This document shows, piece after piece, positions 10,471-20,464 of a DNA stretch of 64,000 nt. Numbering within the stretch: the first letter of the stretch is position 1; the number at the start of each line of letters is the position of its first letter. Made by a program: the position numbers and the translations under genes. A model generated the notes under the pieces. The model did no database searches. It saw nothing but the letters and a program-made list of their open reading frames with translations, and had not been told where the DNA came from. Origin of the DNA: Pseudomicrostroma phylloplanum (Eukaryota; Basidiomycota; Exobasidiomycetes; Microstromatales). The stretch lies in NCBI GenBank assembly GCA_039545275.1, contig BCHS01000011.1:62001-126000 (forward strand). The letters run 5' to 3'.

Positions 10471-12340
10471 ATGTCAATGAAAGCCGTCGTGGTGAGTAGC
10501 AGCCCGTGGAGCTGCGCATCATAGCTTGCCATGGCTCATTCCTACTTGCACCTCTCCACAATGCGAATCGCGAACAGTACAAGGGCCCCTTCGAGGTGGC
10601 CGTGGAGGAGGTGCCCCTCCCCACTATCCAGCACCCAGCGGACGTAATCGTCCGGATCACCAGCAGCGCCATCTGCGGATCGTGAGTACCCATGGAAGCT
10701 GCAGCCCTTTTGCGAAGGGAAGCGTGGGGCTGTTGGAAGAGTAGAAGACTGACCCCAGCGATCTGCTTGGCTCTGCCATTGTGCTACCGTGCTAGTGACC
10801 TGCACATGGTGAGTCAGATGGCAACGCGAGGCGTACAGAAGGTGCTCTTACTCACCTTCTTTGCTTCCCGTTTTACCCCTTGGTTCTCAGTATGAAGACC
10901 GCACGGCAGCCCAGCCCGGGCTCAGATTCGGTCACGAGAACATGGGTGAGCCTTCGGGAGCGACAAATTCGCGGATCAAGGCAGCAGCAGGATGGTCATG
11001 CTCACAAATCTCGAACACACGTCTTCTCTTGTTTCCGCAGGCATCGTCGAGGAGCTCGGCTCGGGTGTCACGGTCCTCAAGAAGGGCGACCGGGTTGTGG
11101 TGCGTAGCATCTTCAAGACTCGAAAAAGGGCGGCGGCGGCAAGGACCGTAGGTCGACGATCTGACCATCACTGTCCCTTTGCCTTTTTCCGCTACTAGAT
11201 GCCCTTCAATGTAGCGTGCGGCTCCTGCCTGAACTGCCAGACGAGCAGGACTGGTGAGCAACGCGAGACATGAGGAAGAGCGGGGTGAAGCTGATCCACT
11301 GACGCCCTCTCCACTCGTCTCCTTGCAGCATTCTGCACCAATGTCAACGAAGGTTTCGCCGGAGGAGCCTATGGCTACGTCGCCATGGGTCCTGTGAGTA
11401 CGGCAGACGCGGACAAGGCTTCTCAAGACCTCTGCCAGAAGCTGACACTGCCCACCCCTCCAATATCTTGCTTCCTCGCTCCTTTCAGTACCACGGTGGC
11501 CAAGCCGAGAGGATCCGTGTCCCCTTTGCCGACTTCAACGCCCTCGTCCTGCCTCCCGGAACCGAGCACGAGGCCGACTTCATGATGCTCGCCGACGTCT
11601 TCCCCACGGGGTACCACGGCTGCATCCTATCCGGTCTCAAGCCCGGCGAGTCCATTGCCGTATGGGGCGCTGGTCCCGTCGGCCTGATGGCGGCATACTC
11701 TGCTCGCCTGATGGGAGCGGCAGACATCTATGTCATCGATCGAGTGCCGGAGCGACTGGCCCTGTGCAAGAAGTTTGACGGGATTCCCATCGACTTCAGC
11801 AAGGGCGATGCAGTGGATGCGATCCTCAAGCTGAGAGGAGGTAAAGAGGTCGACCGAGCCGTGGACGCTGTTGGCTACCAGGCTGTTACAGCAGATGGAA
11901 AGACGGAGCAGGTCAACATCGTCTTGAACCAGATGGTACGCGCCGTACGTGCCACTGGAGGCTTGGGTATCCCCGGAGTGAGTAGACGCGAGAGCTTTGT
12001 GTAAACCCTCCATCAAGTCACACTGACCTCCTTGCACCCTTTTGCTCTGCTCATTGCTCAGCTCTACGTGCCCACCGATCCCGGAGCGAGCGACGAGCAC
12101 GCGAAGCTGGGCCAGCTCATGTTCCCCTTTGGCAAGTTCTTCGAAAAGGGTCTCTCTTTGGGCACGGGACAAGCGAACATCAAGACGTACAATCGTCAGT
12201 TGAGGGACCTCATCATTGCCGGCATCGCCAAGCCTTCATTCATCGTATCGAATGAGGTGGACCTCTCTGCTGCGCCGGACGCGTACATAAAGTTCCAGAA
12301 GCGCGTTGAGGGCTACTCGAAGGTAATCCTCAAGCCCTGA
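10471..12340 (+). CDS. Zinc-dependent formaldehyde/alcohol dehydrogenase (glutathione-independent type)
   Basis: Nine exons (10471-10491, 10578-10681, 10796-10808, 10891-10945, 11041-11099, 11199-11253, 11329-11393, 11489-11977, 12062-12340) give 379 aa. It is a medium-chain NAD-dependent dehydrogenase. The closest type I recognise is the glutathione-independent formaldehyde dehydrogenase (FdhA) group. Catalytic zinc ligands lie in SSAICGSDLHM (Cys) and RFGHENMG (His, Glu); structural zinc cysteines are in VACGSCLNCQTSRTAFC; the NAD fold has GAGPVG followed by YVIDRV. GGAYGYVAMG, PTGYHG and IPGLYVPTDPGA match FdhA-type sequences. Exon 3 is only 13 nt, encoding DLHM, and is required for the active site. 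The many introns argue against recent bacterial transfer. The true substrate could be another aldehyde or alcohol. Confidence 0.92.
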
Positions 12341-12548
12341 GAGCGGAGATAGGGTGACAAAGCGTGGGAAGGAAGGATTGCAAGGACTGTTCATGTCAAA
12401 GGTGTTCGGGTCGTACCTTGAGCAAGCTGTAGCACATCATTTTGTAGCACAGCAATTCCAGCAAAGATTCTATCGCCTGACTAGTCATGACCTTCCGTGT
12501 GTCGCCAAAGAAAAAGTGATTTCATTCAGTAGTGTACAAAACAACAGT

Positions 12549-12630
12549 CGCAACAAGGAAGGAGTCGCGACAAGGAGTGGACCGTTCCTTGCAACGATCA
12601 ACTCCTTGTCACGATCCCTTCCTTGTTACG
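12549..12630. repeat. Imperfect inverted repeat / hairpin
   Basis: Arms 12549-12578 and 12601-12630 are reverse complements at 26 of 30 positions, with a 22-nt loop. Each arm itself has two related units built on ACAAGGA (AACAAGGAAGG and GACAAGGAG). It could be a foldback/MITE remnant, a transcription terminator-like hairpin of the dehydrogenase gene 210 bp upstream, or chance; it has no target-site duplication that I can identify. Confidence 0.7.
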
Positions 12631-13526
12631 ATGTCGTAAGCGTTGGTGCAGATTAGCTTCGCATGTATCAGTGTCCTGATGGCTCCCAAGTGGCAGGGTA
12701 GCGCTGAGGTGCGTCAATGCGATCTACAGTCACGCGAACATCTTGTGGCAGAACAGATAACCTTGCGTCGTGGCAATTTGCAGCGATGCCAGACTATTGG
12801 GATGCTTGAAGGTGCGATTGCTGTTGAGTTCAATGCCGATTTCGCAGGATGACAGTATCGTAGAGATTAGCGGTCGAAGTTGAAGTTTGCTCTGCAAATG
12901 CAAGAGTACTCGGCGAGCCCGTAACCTCGAAAAGGCTGCCTCGACTGCCTGTTGGATAGCATCACCCCAGATACATCTCCACATGTAGTCCGACGTGCCC
13001 ACGGGCTCGGCATCTAGATGCTGTAGCATGAGCTTGGGCGCCGTCGAGCGTGGATAGTTCTCTGGGGAGACCAGACCATACAACCTCGGTCAAGTAGCAC
13101 CTTGGAGGTCTTTGCAACGCTGGAAGATTCCAGTCTCCGGCGCAGTCCGCTCCCTCATATCCTCTTGGTCCTCGGCACTGAGAGGTGGCCCATCCGGCTC
13201 CTCAAACCTGGACTCCGGCAGATCCGCTACTCTCCAAGGTCTGGCTCTGACGGCACCCTCTGCACTTTCAAGAACGCGTAGCGGTCGCCACGACGCAGAG
13301 CTGGTAGGGTGCCGATGTCATCAGGTTGCAGCCGACATTGAGAGCCGCATGTCATCGGTGGAGTAACTTCCTCCTTCTGAACGCGTAGTGATGTCCAATG
13401 AGACCATGGGCCAGCAAGCGGCTATTTGGGCTATACAGAGACGACTTGGCACGATGGAGCTGAAACAAAGGGTCTCCACTGGCTTTGCTGCTTGATGGTA
13501 GGGAGCCGAGGGCGTAAGAGAGGCGC

Positions 13527-14100
13527 CTAGCTTGTCGGCGAGGGCTCGTTTCGATAGAAGAGCTTGCAGCTTCTCCTGACTGACCGGCTACTCTGGAAGG
13601 ATTTGCTAAACATGTTGCTTCTCTTCCCTGCCGGGGACTCGGTCTCGTCCAGACTTCCCATGGCCGTCGCAGTGATGTGAGCTACCTCGGCGTGCTCGAG
13701 GGTGCCGTTCCCATAAAGGTGCTGGGACTCGGGCTGAAGCTCGGGCTGATTTCGGGCGACAGCTGCCTGCTCAGCGCTGAGGCGACGGCGGAGGAGACCG
13801 TGGGGGGAGTCCTCGGGTAGGCCATCCTGGTCGTCAAGGGGCCGGGGCCGCTGTGGGCTCCTGGAGATGACGGCAGAGCTTGTACACAGCTTATCTTCTG
13901 AGGCGCAGTTCGTAGTTGACAGTTCTCGTGCGAGGTGCTCACTTCCACCGTCTTGCATCCGGTGAATTTAGCTGGGTCATCAGGGCTGATGCCCAACCGT
14001 TGCAAGGCGAGTGCGGTGTTGTTGCCGTCTTGCACGGTGTAGGTATTCTGAAGGGAGCCACCTAGCTCCTCTAGCTGAGCAGCCTGGACCTTCGATTAGT
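13527..14100 (-). pseudogene. Possible decayed coding fragment
   Basis: On the minus strand, a frame open from about 14090 to 13682 reads like real protein at its start (QAAQLEELGGSLQNTYTVQ, then ALALQRLGISPDDPAKF). A second frame (13958-13527) takes over with a similar character (LSAEQAAVARNQPEL). No credible start, no family and no consistent splice joining the two were found. It may be a relic of a gene or transposon, or noncoding sequence that happens to be open. Confidence 0.25.
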
Positions 14101-15345
14101 AGTTTGAGTCACCCGTCGTTCTCGAGGCGCAAGGCGCAGTGCGAGTTCCTGTGTACCATCAGCTATGAACAGTCTTAGCATGATGATGGTGTAGGCAGCT
14201 GGAAGTCCTTAGTGTGAGGCCCTTTTGCCGTGACGAAAGTCGAGTCCGAGACCCTGACGGGGGTAGCATCGCTGGCCCCTGGCGGGATTGTTGGATACAC
14301 TGTGATGCGTGTTATCATTCACCTGTGTCAGGAAGATATGGGTGCACACAGGTCAGTGGACAGTCTTGGTGAGGCGGTAGCTGATCCCTGAAGCAATGGT
14401 AGCAGGGTGAAGGACTGAGCTGCCTCGCGTCGCTTCACCGAATCGTGCTACTCACGTACTCGGCCAGAACCCGCGAGCTAGCTTGTGTACTGTGTCATTA
14501 GCGCTCTATGGCCAGCCACTCAGCGTGCTGTATCGTAGGATGAGCTGAAGTAGACGAGGCGAGGAAGGACGAGGAAGGAGGAGCAGAAGGCAGGAAGATG
14601 AACCTCTCAACCTCGAGAGCAAAGCAAATCCCCCGTCTGTGCACATCCCATCACACCACAACCCACAACCCCTCGTCGGAGTTTGCACGTGTGCATCTGC
14701 TCCCTCACCCCCGCGGCAAAGGCCAGGCACGGCACCAGTGTCTGAGATCTCGGCGAATAGAAGACGGAGCGTACTGTAACCATGTCCTTGGCTTGTGCAC
14801 AGGGAGGGCGCGATAGAGGACTGCGATCTCGTGATGGACAGACGCAGTCACGCTACGCCACGCCGACGCAGAGCCACACACCCAGTCTCAGACACTAGAC
14901 TTGATCCTCTGGGTGTCATCCCTTATCGGCACGACACGACACGACACCAGGCCGAGCACGTCATGCCTACGCTCAATGGCATCGCATCAGTCCAGTCGGG
15001 TCTGTACCATTCCATTCAAAGTGGGACCAGGGCAGCGGGTCGGCCATCCCGTCCGTCGTGAAAAAGAGCACAAAAGGGGAATTAGTGGCTCGTTCGCTAC
15101 ATGGCAATCACGGCGGGGGAAGATAGTCGTGACATCGGCGACTGAAGCTCGTGGTCCATTGGTGATCACGCCAGATCTTCTTCGCTCTGAAGTTGCATCG
15201 GCACGTACAAATACCTTGGCGAGGCAAGAGGGACAACGAAAAATTCTCTTCCCCGTCCTATTAGACCCTCTCTCTAGACTCCTTCCTTTGGAGTCCTTGA
15301 CTTCTATACCCAGATCGCAGACTACTTCGGTCCACTATACCCTGC

Positions 15346-15346
<1 letters not shown>

Positions 15347-15419
<73 letters not shown>
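15347..15419 (+). repeat. 73-nt homopolymeric C tract
   Basis: An uninterrupted run of 73 C residues ends 46 bp before the ATG of the urea permease gene, inside its probable 5' leader or core promoter. It is pure, with no interrupting base. It could be real and length-variable, or partly a sequencing/assembly artefact. Confidence 0.9.
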
Positions 15420-15422
<3 letters not shown>

Positions 15423-15465
15423 TTCTCGTTGAGACTGCCACCTCGCTACACCCCCTCCCTCCATC

Positions 15466-17693
15466 ATGAGCGCAAGCGCTACCTCGATCCCGCCTCCCCT
15501 TAGCCAGGGCGTGGGGTACGGCATAACCGTCGGCGTGGGTGCCGCCTTCGCCGTTGCAATGATCGGGATAACCGCTCTCCTCAAGCGTTTCACAGGCGAG
15601 AACAACGGCCACTTCGAGACCTACTCCACCGCAGGTCGAAACGTAGGCGTAGGACTAGTCTGCGTAGCCGTCATCTCCTCGTGGGGCTGGCCTACAGCAC
15701 TGCTGAGCTCCAGCGTAGTGACGTACGATTATGGTGTTTCGGGAGCGTTTTGGTTTGCGAGTGGATGCTTGGTGCAGATTTCCTTCTTCTCACTCATTGC
15801 GATCCAGTCGAAGTTGAGGGCGCCGCATGCACACACCTCGCTTGAGTTGGTCAAGGTGAGGTATGGAGCCGTGGCGCATTGGCTGTACATGTTCTTGTGT
15901 CTGGTGAACAACTTGATTGCGATCGGTGAGTGCAAAGTCTAATGAGGAGGAGCTGAGGTCAGCTCAGTCGATACGGCCATCTGACCTTCTTACTTACTGG
16001 TCTCCCCTCACCACCCCATATCCGCTCAGTGAACATGTTCCTCGGCGCCTCTGCCACCATCTCAGCACTGACGGGCATGAATACCGTCGCCTCCATCTTC
16101 CTCCTCCCCGTCGGCGTCGTCGTCTACACCGTATACGGCGGTCTTCGAGCAACCTTCATCACCGACTACCTCCACACCGTCTGTCTGCTGATCATCGTCA
16201 CCTACCTCTCTCTCAAGACGATCACAAACGACCAAGTCCAGTCTCCTCGGCACCTCTTCGATCTGGTAAACCAAGCGGCGCTCACTACGCCCGTGTCGGG
16301 GAACAAGGACGGTTCCTACTTTACCATGTCTAGCAAGAGCGGGGTGCTGTTCGGCCTCCTGCACACCTTGGGCAACTTTGGACTGGTGATCATGGACAGC
16401 TCCTATTGGCAAAAGGGCTTCAGCGCAAACCAGGCGGCAGCGGTCAGGGGATACATCCTCGGTGGGATCCTGTACTTTGCCATGCCCTTTGTCCTTGGAA
16501 CCACCATGGGGCTTGCGGCTGTAGGGCTGGGCTCGAACCCCATCTGGCCCACCTATGGTCGAGCATTGAGCATGACGGAGCTCAACGATGGTCTGCCACT
16601 GGCCTACACTGCGTATGCGACTGCAGGCAAGGGAGGTGCAGTGGCAGTCGTCTTGCTCATCTTCATGGCCTGCACAAGTACCTGCAGTGCACAAATCGTG
16701 GCCGTGTCGAGTATCATCAGCTCTGACCTCTACCACACCTACATCAACCCAGCCGCGAAGGACAAGGCGATCATCAATGTATCCCGCCTGGCCTGTGTCC
16801 TCTTTGCCCTCGTGGGCTGCGCCGTCTCGGCCGTCTTCTGGCGCATCGGTCTCAACCTCACTTGGACGCTGTACTTCCTCGGGATCATCACCACACCAGG
16901 CATGGTGACTCTGCCACTCACCATCCTCTGGAAGAAGCAGACGAAGTTGGCCGCCATTGTCTCGCCCATCGTGGGCATCTTGGGCGGGCTGGCTACCTGG
17001 ATCTCCACTGCGTACGTCTATGGAGATGGTGAAATCACCGTCACCACCACGGGTGCCCTGATGCCATGCGTCTGGGGCACAGTCGTCTCCTCTTGCGTGC
17101 CGGCAATCCTGACCATCGTCATCACGTACGCCAAGCCGGACGAGCACGACTGGGACTGGTCTGGCTTCAACAAGATCAAGCTGGTGCACTACGAGGACGA
17201 CTCTTCCAGCACCCTGGGAGGAGAGAGCGAGAAGAAGAAACTCGCACCTTCCTCGCCCGACGTGGTGCGAGCCGTGCCTGCCGAAGGAGAGGACACTGAA
17301 GCTTCCCTGGAGCAGCACGACGGTGCGGTCACGACCTTCAGCGACGCCGAGGTTCGCCAGATGAACCGCGCCTCGAACGTGGCTGCTGGATGGGGCATCT
17401 TTCTCTTCCTCGCAGTATGGGTCGTCTGGCCATTTGGAATGTGGGGCTACGTCTTCGACTGGCAATTCTTCACCGGATGGGTGGTGGTGTCCTTCATCTG
17501 GATCTTCATCACGCTAATCATCGCCGTCTTCCTCCCACCTCTGGAGGGCCTGCCGCTGCTAGTGCGTATTGCGCGTGGACTGTTGAAGGGGGACAAGGGC
17601 GCGCAGGGAGAGACGGGTGGGAGAAGGGGATCGGGGCAGACCGAGCTGATTGGAAGGGAGAGTTCCACTCCTTCCAATAGCAGCAGCGCATGA
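15466..17693 (+). CDS. DUR3: Urea active transporter (DUR3-like sodium:solute symporter family)
   Basis: Exons 15466-15925 and 16030-17693 give 707 aa. Dur3 proteins import urea (and in yeast polyamines) across the plasma membrane and belong to the sodium:solute symporter fold. Many hydrophobic segments are visible. Family-like blocks include FETYSTAGRNVGVGL, VISSWGWPTALLSS, MNTVASIFLLPVGVVVYTVYGGLRATFITDYLHT (SSS core region; only its ends are diagnostic), SYWQKGFSA and FMACTSTCSAQIVAVSSIISSDLYH. A charged cytosolic loop with EKKK and an acidic stretch separates the last helices. The length agrees with fungal Dur3 (about 700 aa). Regulation by nitrogen quality is usual for the family, but no GATA-site analysis was done here. 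The leader contains a 73-C run, and the ATG at 15466 is the first after it. Confidence 0.95.
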
Positions 17694-18295
17694 GGATCGG
17701 GAGACAGGAATAGATGCCGATGTGCCTCGTAGTAGTGTAATAGACAATGCTTGCTGATCGTCGACAGCTGAGCTTGCTTGGCCGAGTAGTGGATAAGCAT
17801 ACTGAGCATGCTGAGTGATAGACCAGGGGTCACCATGGCTTGCTTGTCCTCTTCTCCGCCGCATGAGCCGACATAACCTCCGAATCCGCGGAAGAAGTCG
17901 TCGGCGCTGAGTCCGCGGGCAGGCAATGACTGAATGACGGGCTGTGGGGCGCGGCTTTGGCATTCCGCCCTTTCCGTCGTTGCTCAGCCAATGGAAATGT
18001 TACTTCCGGGTGGAGTGGCAGGTATAAGGGGGGGCGGGAAGAAGGGAGGGAAGGGACTGCCACCCTCTTTGGCAGACGTCATCTTCTCATCTTCCTCGTA
18101 ACCTCTTTCCTGACAAAGACGTCGCAGCTGCTGCGTCTATACTCGTTGCCCTCCCTGGCTCGCCGTGCTGTATCCTCCTCCCTAGGCGCTGTCCTCCAAC
18201 GCAACCTCGCAGCAGCAACAGCAGCCCCACTCCGCCTCGCAGCATCTCTCCCCTCTCTCCTTGCTCGGTCCCCACTACTGCCACCAGCGACGACA
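17694..18295. other. Intergenic region and leader of the ABHD-like gene
   Basis: This stretch of about 600 bp holds the end of the DUR3 transcript and the promoter of the next gene. TATAAGG is at 18023-18029. From about 18090 to 18295 the frame of the downstream gene stays open and encodes an Arg/Ala/Leu/Ser-rich stretch without acidic residues (see findings). Confidence 0.55.
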
Positions 18296-20401
18296 ATGGT
18301 AGCCACTGCCACTGCCGACAATTCCTGGCAGCCAGGTGAGATCCCTTCGACCATCGGAGCATCGCTGCAGAGCTGGCTGCGACCCAACCATCAGCCTCGC
18401 ACCCATCACCACCACCACCACCATCACAAGGGGCGGGACGCCACCAATGGCACTTCCTCCACATCTGCCTCTTCCAGCACGTCTGCCTCAGCATCCTCCT
18501 CTTCCCTCTCCGCCGCCCAACAACAAGAAGACCGCGAAGCCAGTGCAGCCGTAGCCTCTGCAGAAGCCGGCGTAGGCAACGACCCAGCAGCCGCCCAGGC
18601 CACTCTCCCCGCGCCAGGCGTAGCACTCACCTACCCGGGCAAATGGGACCAGCTATCCGCCCAGGCCGAGCTCTACCTCTACGCTGCCGCTACCCCCTAT
18701 TTCCGTGGAGCACACCTGGGCAACGTGCAGAACCCGCTGCATAGCTCGGACGTGGGCGCATTCAGCGACATGTGGGAGCAGGCGTCTGGCAGGTCTACAA
18801 GCAAGGAGAGCCAGGCAGAAGGCGGAGCTCAATCCAGCTCCAAGCGCTTTCCGGCGGAGCAGAGGGCGACAATTGGTACGGCGCTGCACACCGACGGCAA
18901 AGTCGGGTCTATCCGGTGGGTGGCGGCCGACCCCGAGTTCAAGGAGGTGAAGCAGAGCGATGTCAATGGTGCTAGCAGCAGCAGTGGGCAGGCACATGGG
19001 TCTGGATGGCTGCGTTGGTTGAGCGGAGGTGGATCGAGCTCAACGATGCCGGCCAAGTGCCTCAATGTTCTTGAGATTGGACGACCGGAAGTCACCAGAG
19101 AAGAGGAGCAACGCGAGGAGAAGATCGTCGTCCTTGCTGGGTACGGAGCTGGTATCGCCTTCTTCTACAGGGTGAGTCAGCGCACACGGAAGAAGTGTCT
19201 TAGTCTGATGAGAACACCAGACTGATCGCTGCGTCCTTGACCCTCGCTTCATCTACAGAACTTTGCCGCCCTAGCCGCCCGTCCCAACTCCCGTCTCTAC
19301 GCCCTCGACTGGCTAGGCATGGGTCGTTCCTCGCGCCCAACATTCCACATCCCCTCTTCAGCCCTGCACTCAGACAAGACGCGCGTGGAAGCCGCCGAAG
19401 GGTGGTTCGTAGAGAGTCTGGAAGAGTGGAGAAAAAAGGCAGGCATTGAGAAGATGACGTTGGTGGGACACAGCTTGGGAGGGTACTTGAGCGTGGCGTA
19501 CACGCTGCGCTACCCCTCTCGCGTCTCGCGTCTGGTACTCGTCTCTCCGGCTGGAGTCGGTGTAGCTCCTGAAGAGCAAGGCCAGAGTCAGGCCCAAGCC
19601 ACAGGTCACGGTCAAGATAAGAACGAGTCGACCTTTGCGCCCAAAAACGCTACGTATGTCCCCGAAGCCTCGCGCGGGAACATCGACGCCGACGCTACCT
19701 CTGTGCACTCGCAGGATGTGGAGCGCGAGGTGCTCGAGTCGCAGGAGCACGCGGGCGTACCAGCGAACAAGACCCAGGCTGAGCAGGACGCACGCAAAGT
19801 CGACCAGCAAGCCGCTGGAGCACAATCGAGCTCGAGCTCGTCTACCGCTGCCTCTTCAGGTCCCAAGACGGCTCCTCCTCCCCCTCGCTTCTCCCCACGC
19901 ACACGAGCCGTCTTCTCCTGGCTCTGGGAGCAGAACTACAGTCCCTTTGGTCTTCTTCGCACCTCTTCCTTCCTCGGCCCTTGGCTCGCATCCCGCTACA
20001 CCTCTCGTCGCTTCTCCGCTTTGCCAGACGGGGAGAAGAAGGCCATTGCGGCGTACACGCAGGCGATTTTCCTCTCAAAGGGAAGCGGCGAGTACTGTTT
20101 GGCGCACTTGCTCCTGCCGGGCGCGTGGGCGAGATTGCCTATTGCGCTCAAGGCAGAGGAGTTGAAGAGGGAACTGCCGGTGAGCTTCATCTATGGAGAG
20201 AGCGACTGGATGGATGTCGAGGCGGGGAGGGACGTGGTGAGACGGCTGAGAGAGTGGGGAAATACGGGTGGAGGGAGGACATTCGTCGTGCCTCATGCTG
20301 GGCATAATGTGCACATCGATAATCCCAGGGCGCTGGACCGACTGCTGGGGAGGATCCTCGATGCCAAGGCTGATGCGAGCAGGGCGACAGCGGTCGCATG
20401 A
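18296..20401 (+). CDS. ABHD4/5 (CGI-58/Ict1)-like alpha/beta-hydrolase or lysophospholipid acyltransferase
   Basis: Exons 18296-19171 and 19259-20401 give 672 aa. In this group yeast Ict1 and human CGI-58 act on lysophosphatidic acid or lipases, and yeast Cld1 is a mitochondrial cardiolipin phospholipase. Visible marks are VVLAGYGAGIAFFYRNFAAL, LDWLGMGRSSRP, the nucleophile elbow GHSLGG (Ser about 364), YGESDWMD, and HAGHNVHIDNP, which contains the HX4D motif of the ABHD4/5 branch. The protein is longer than usual because of a Ser/Gln/His-rich N-terminus including eight consecutive His, and a low-complexity Ser/Gln/Thr insertion of about 140 aa after the nucleophile. The start is uncertain: the first ATG after the TATA-like box is 18296, but the same frame is open to an ATG at 17957 and encodes a presequence-like stretch. 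Confidence 0.88.
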
Positions 20402-20464
20402 ACCACTTTCGGATGACACGCCAAATTCCGCTTCTTACATCGACTTGCTAATGTGTTGTATTGT

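Larger units (their letters stand above)
12341..15346. other. Gene-poor 3-kb region
   Basis: No intact gene is visible. The region holds an inverted repeat (12549-12630) and scattered open frames without start-to-stop coherence, including possible decayed coding sequence on the minus strand at 12730-13083 and 13527-14100. A plain stretch then runs up to the urea permease leader. Base composition is less GC-rich near 12400-12650 than in neighbouring genes. Confidence 0.55.

Noticed and set aside
10471..12340. Recent bacterial transfer of the FdhA-like dehydrogenase
   Set aside because: The gene has eight phase-consistent spliceosomal introns and local codon use, so an old fungal residence is far more likely even though the family is well known in bacteria.
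15261..15612. Minus-strand frames with long poly-Gly
   Set aside because: They only translate the 73-C tract; no start context or homology.
16062..17465. 467-codon open frame on the minus strand
   Set aside because: It lies opposite the DUR3-like coding exon, has no domain, and its composition (runs of D, H, G, E) is what GC-rich codon bias produces on the antisense strand.
204..17693. Cyanase, formaldehyde dehydrogenase and urea permease as a dedicated metabolic gene cluster
   Set aside because: They are separated by U1C, lipase-like and MFS genes in both orientations, with normal spacing and no shared motif that I can see; functional similarity alone does not make a cluster.
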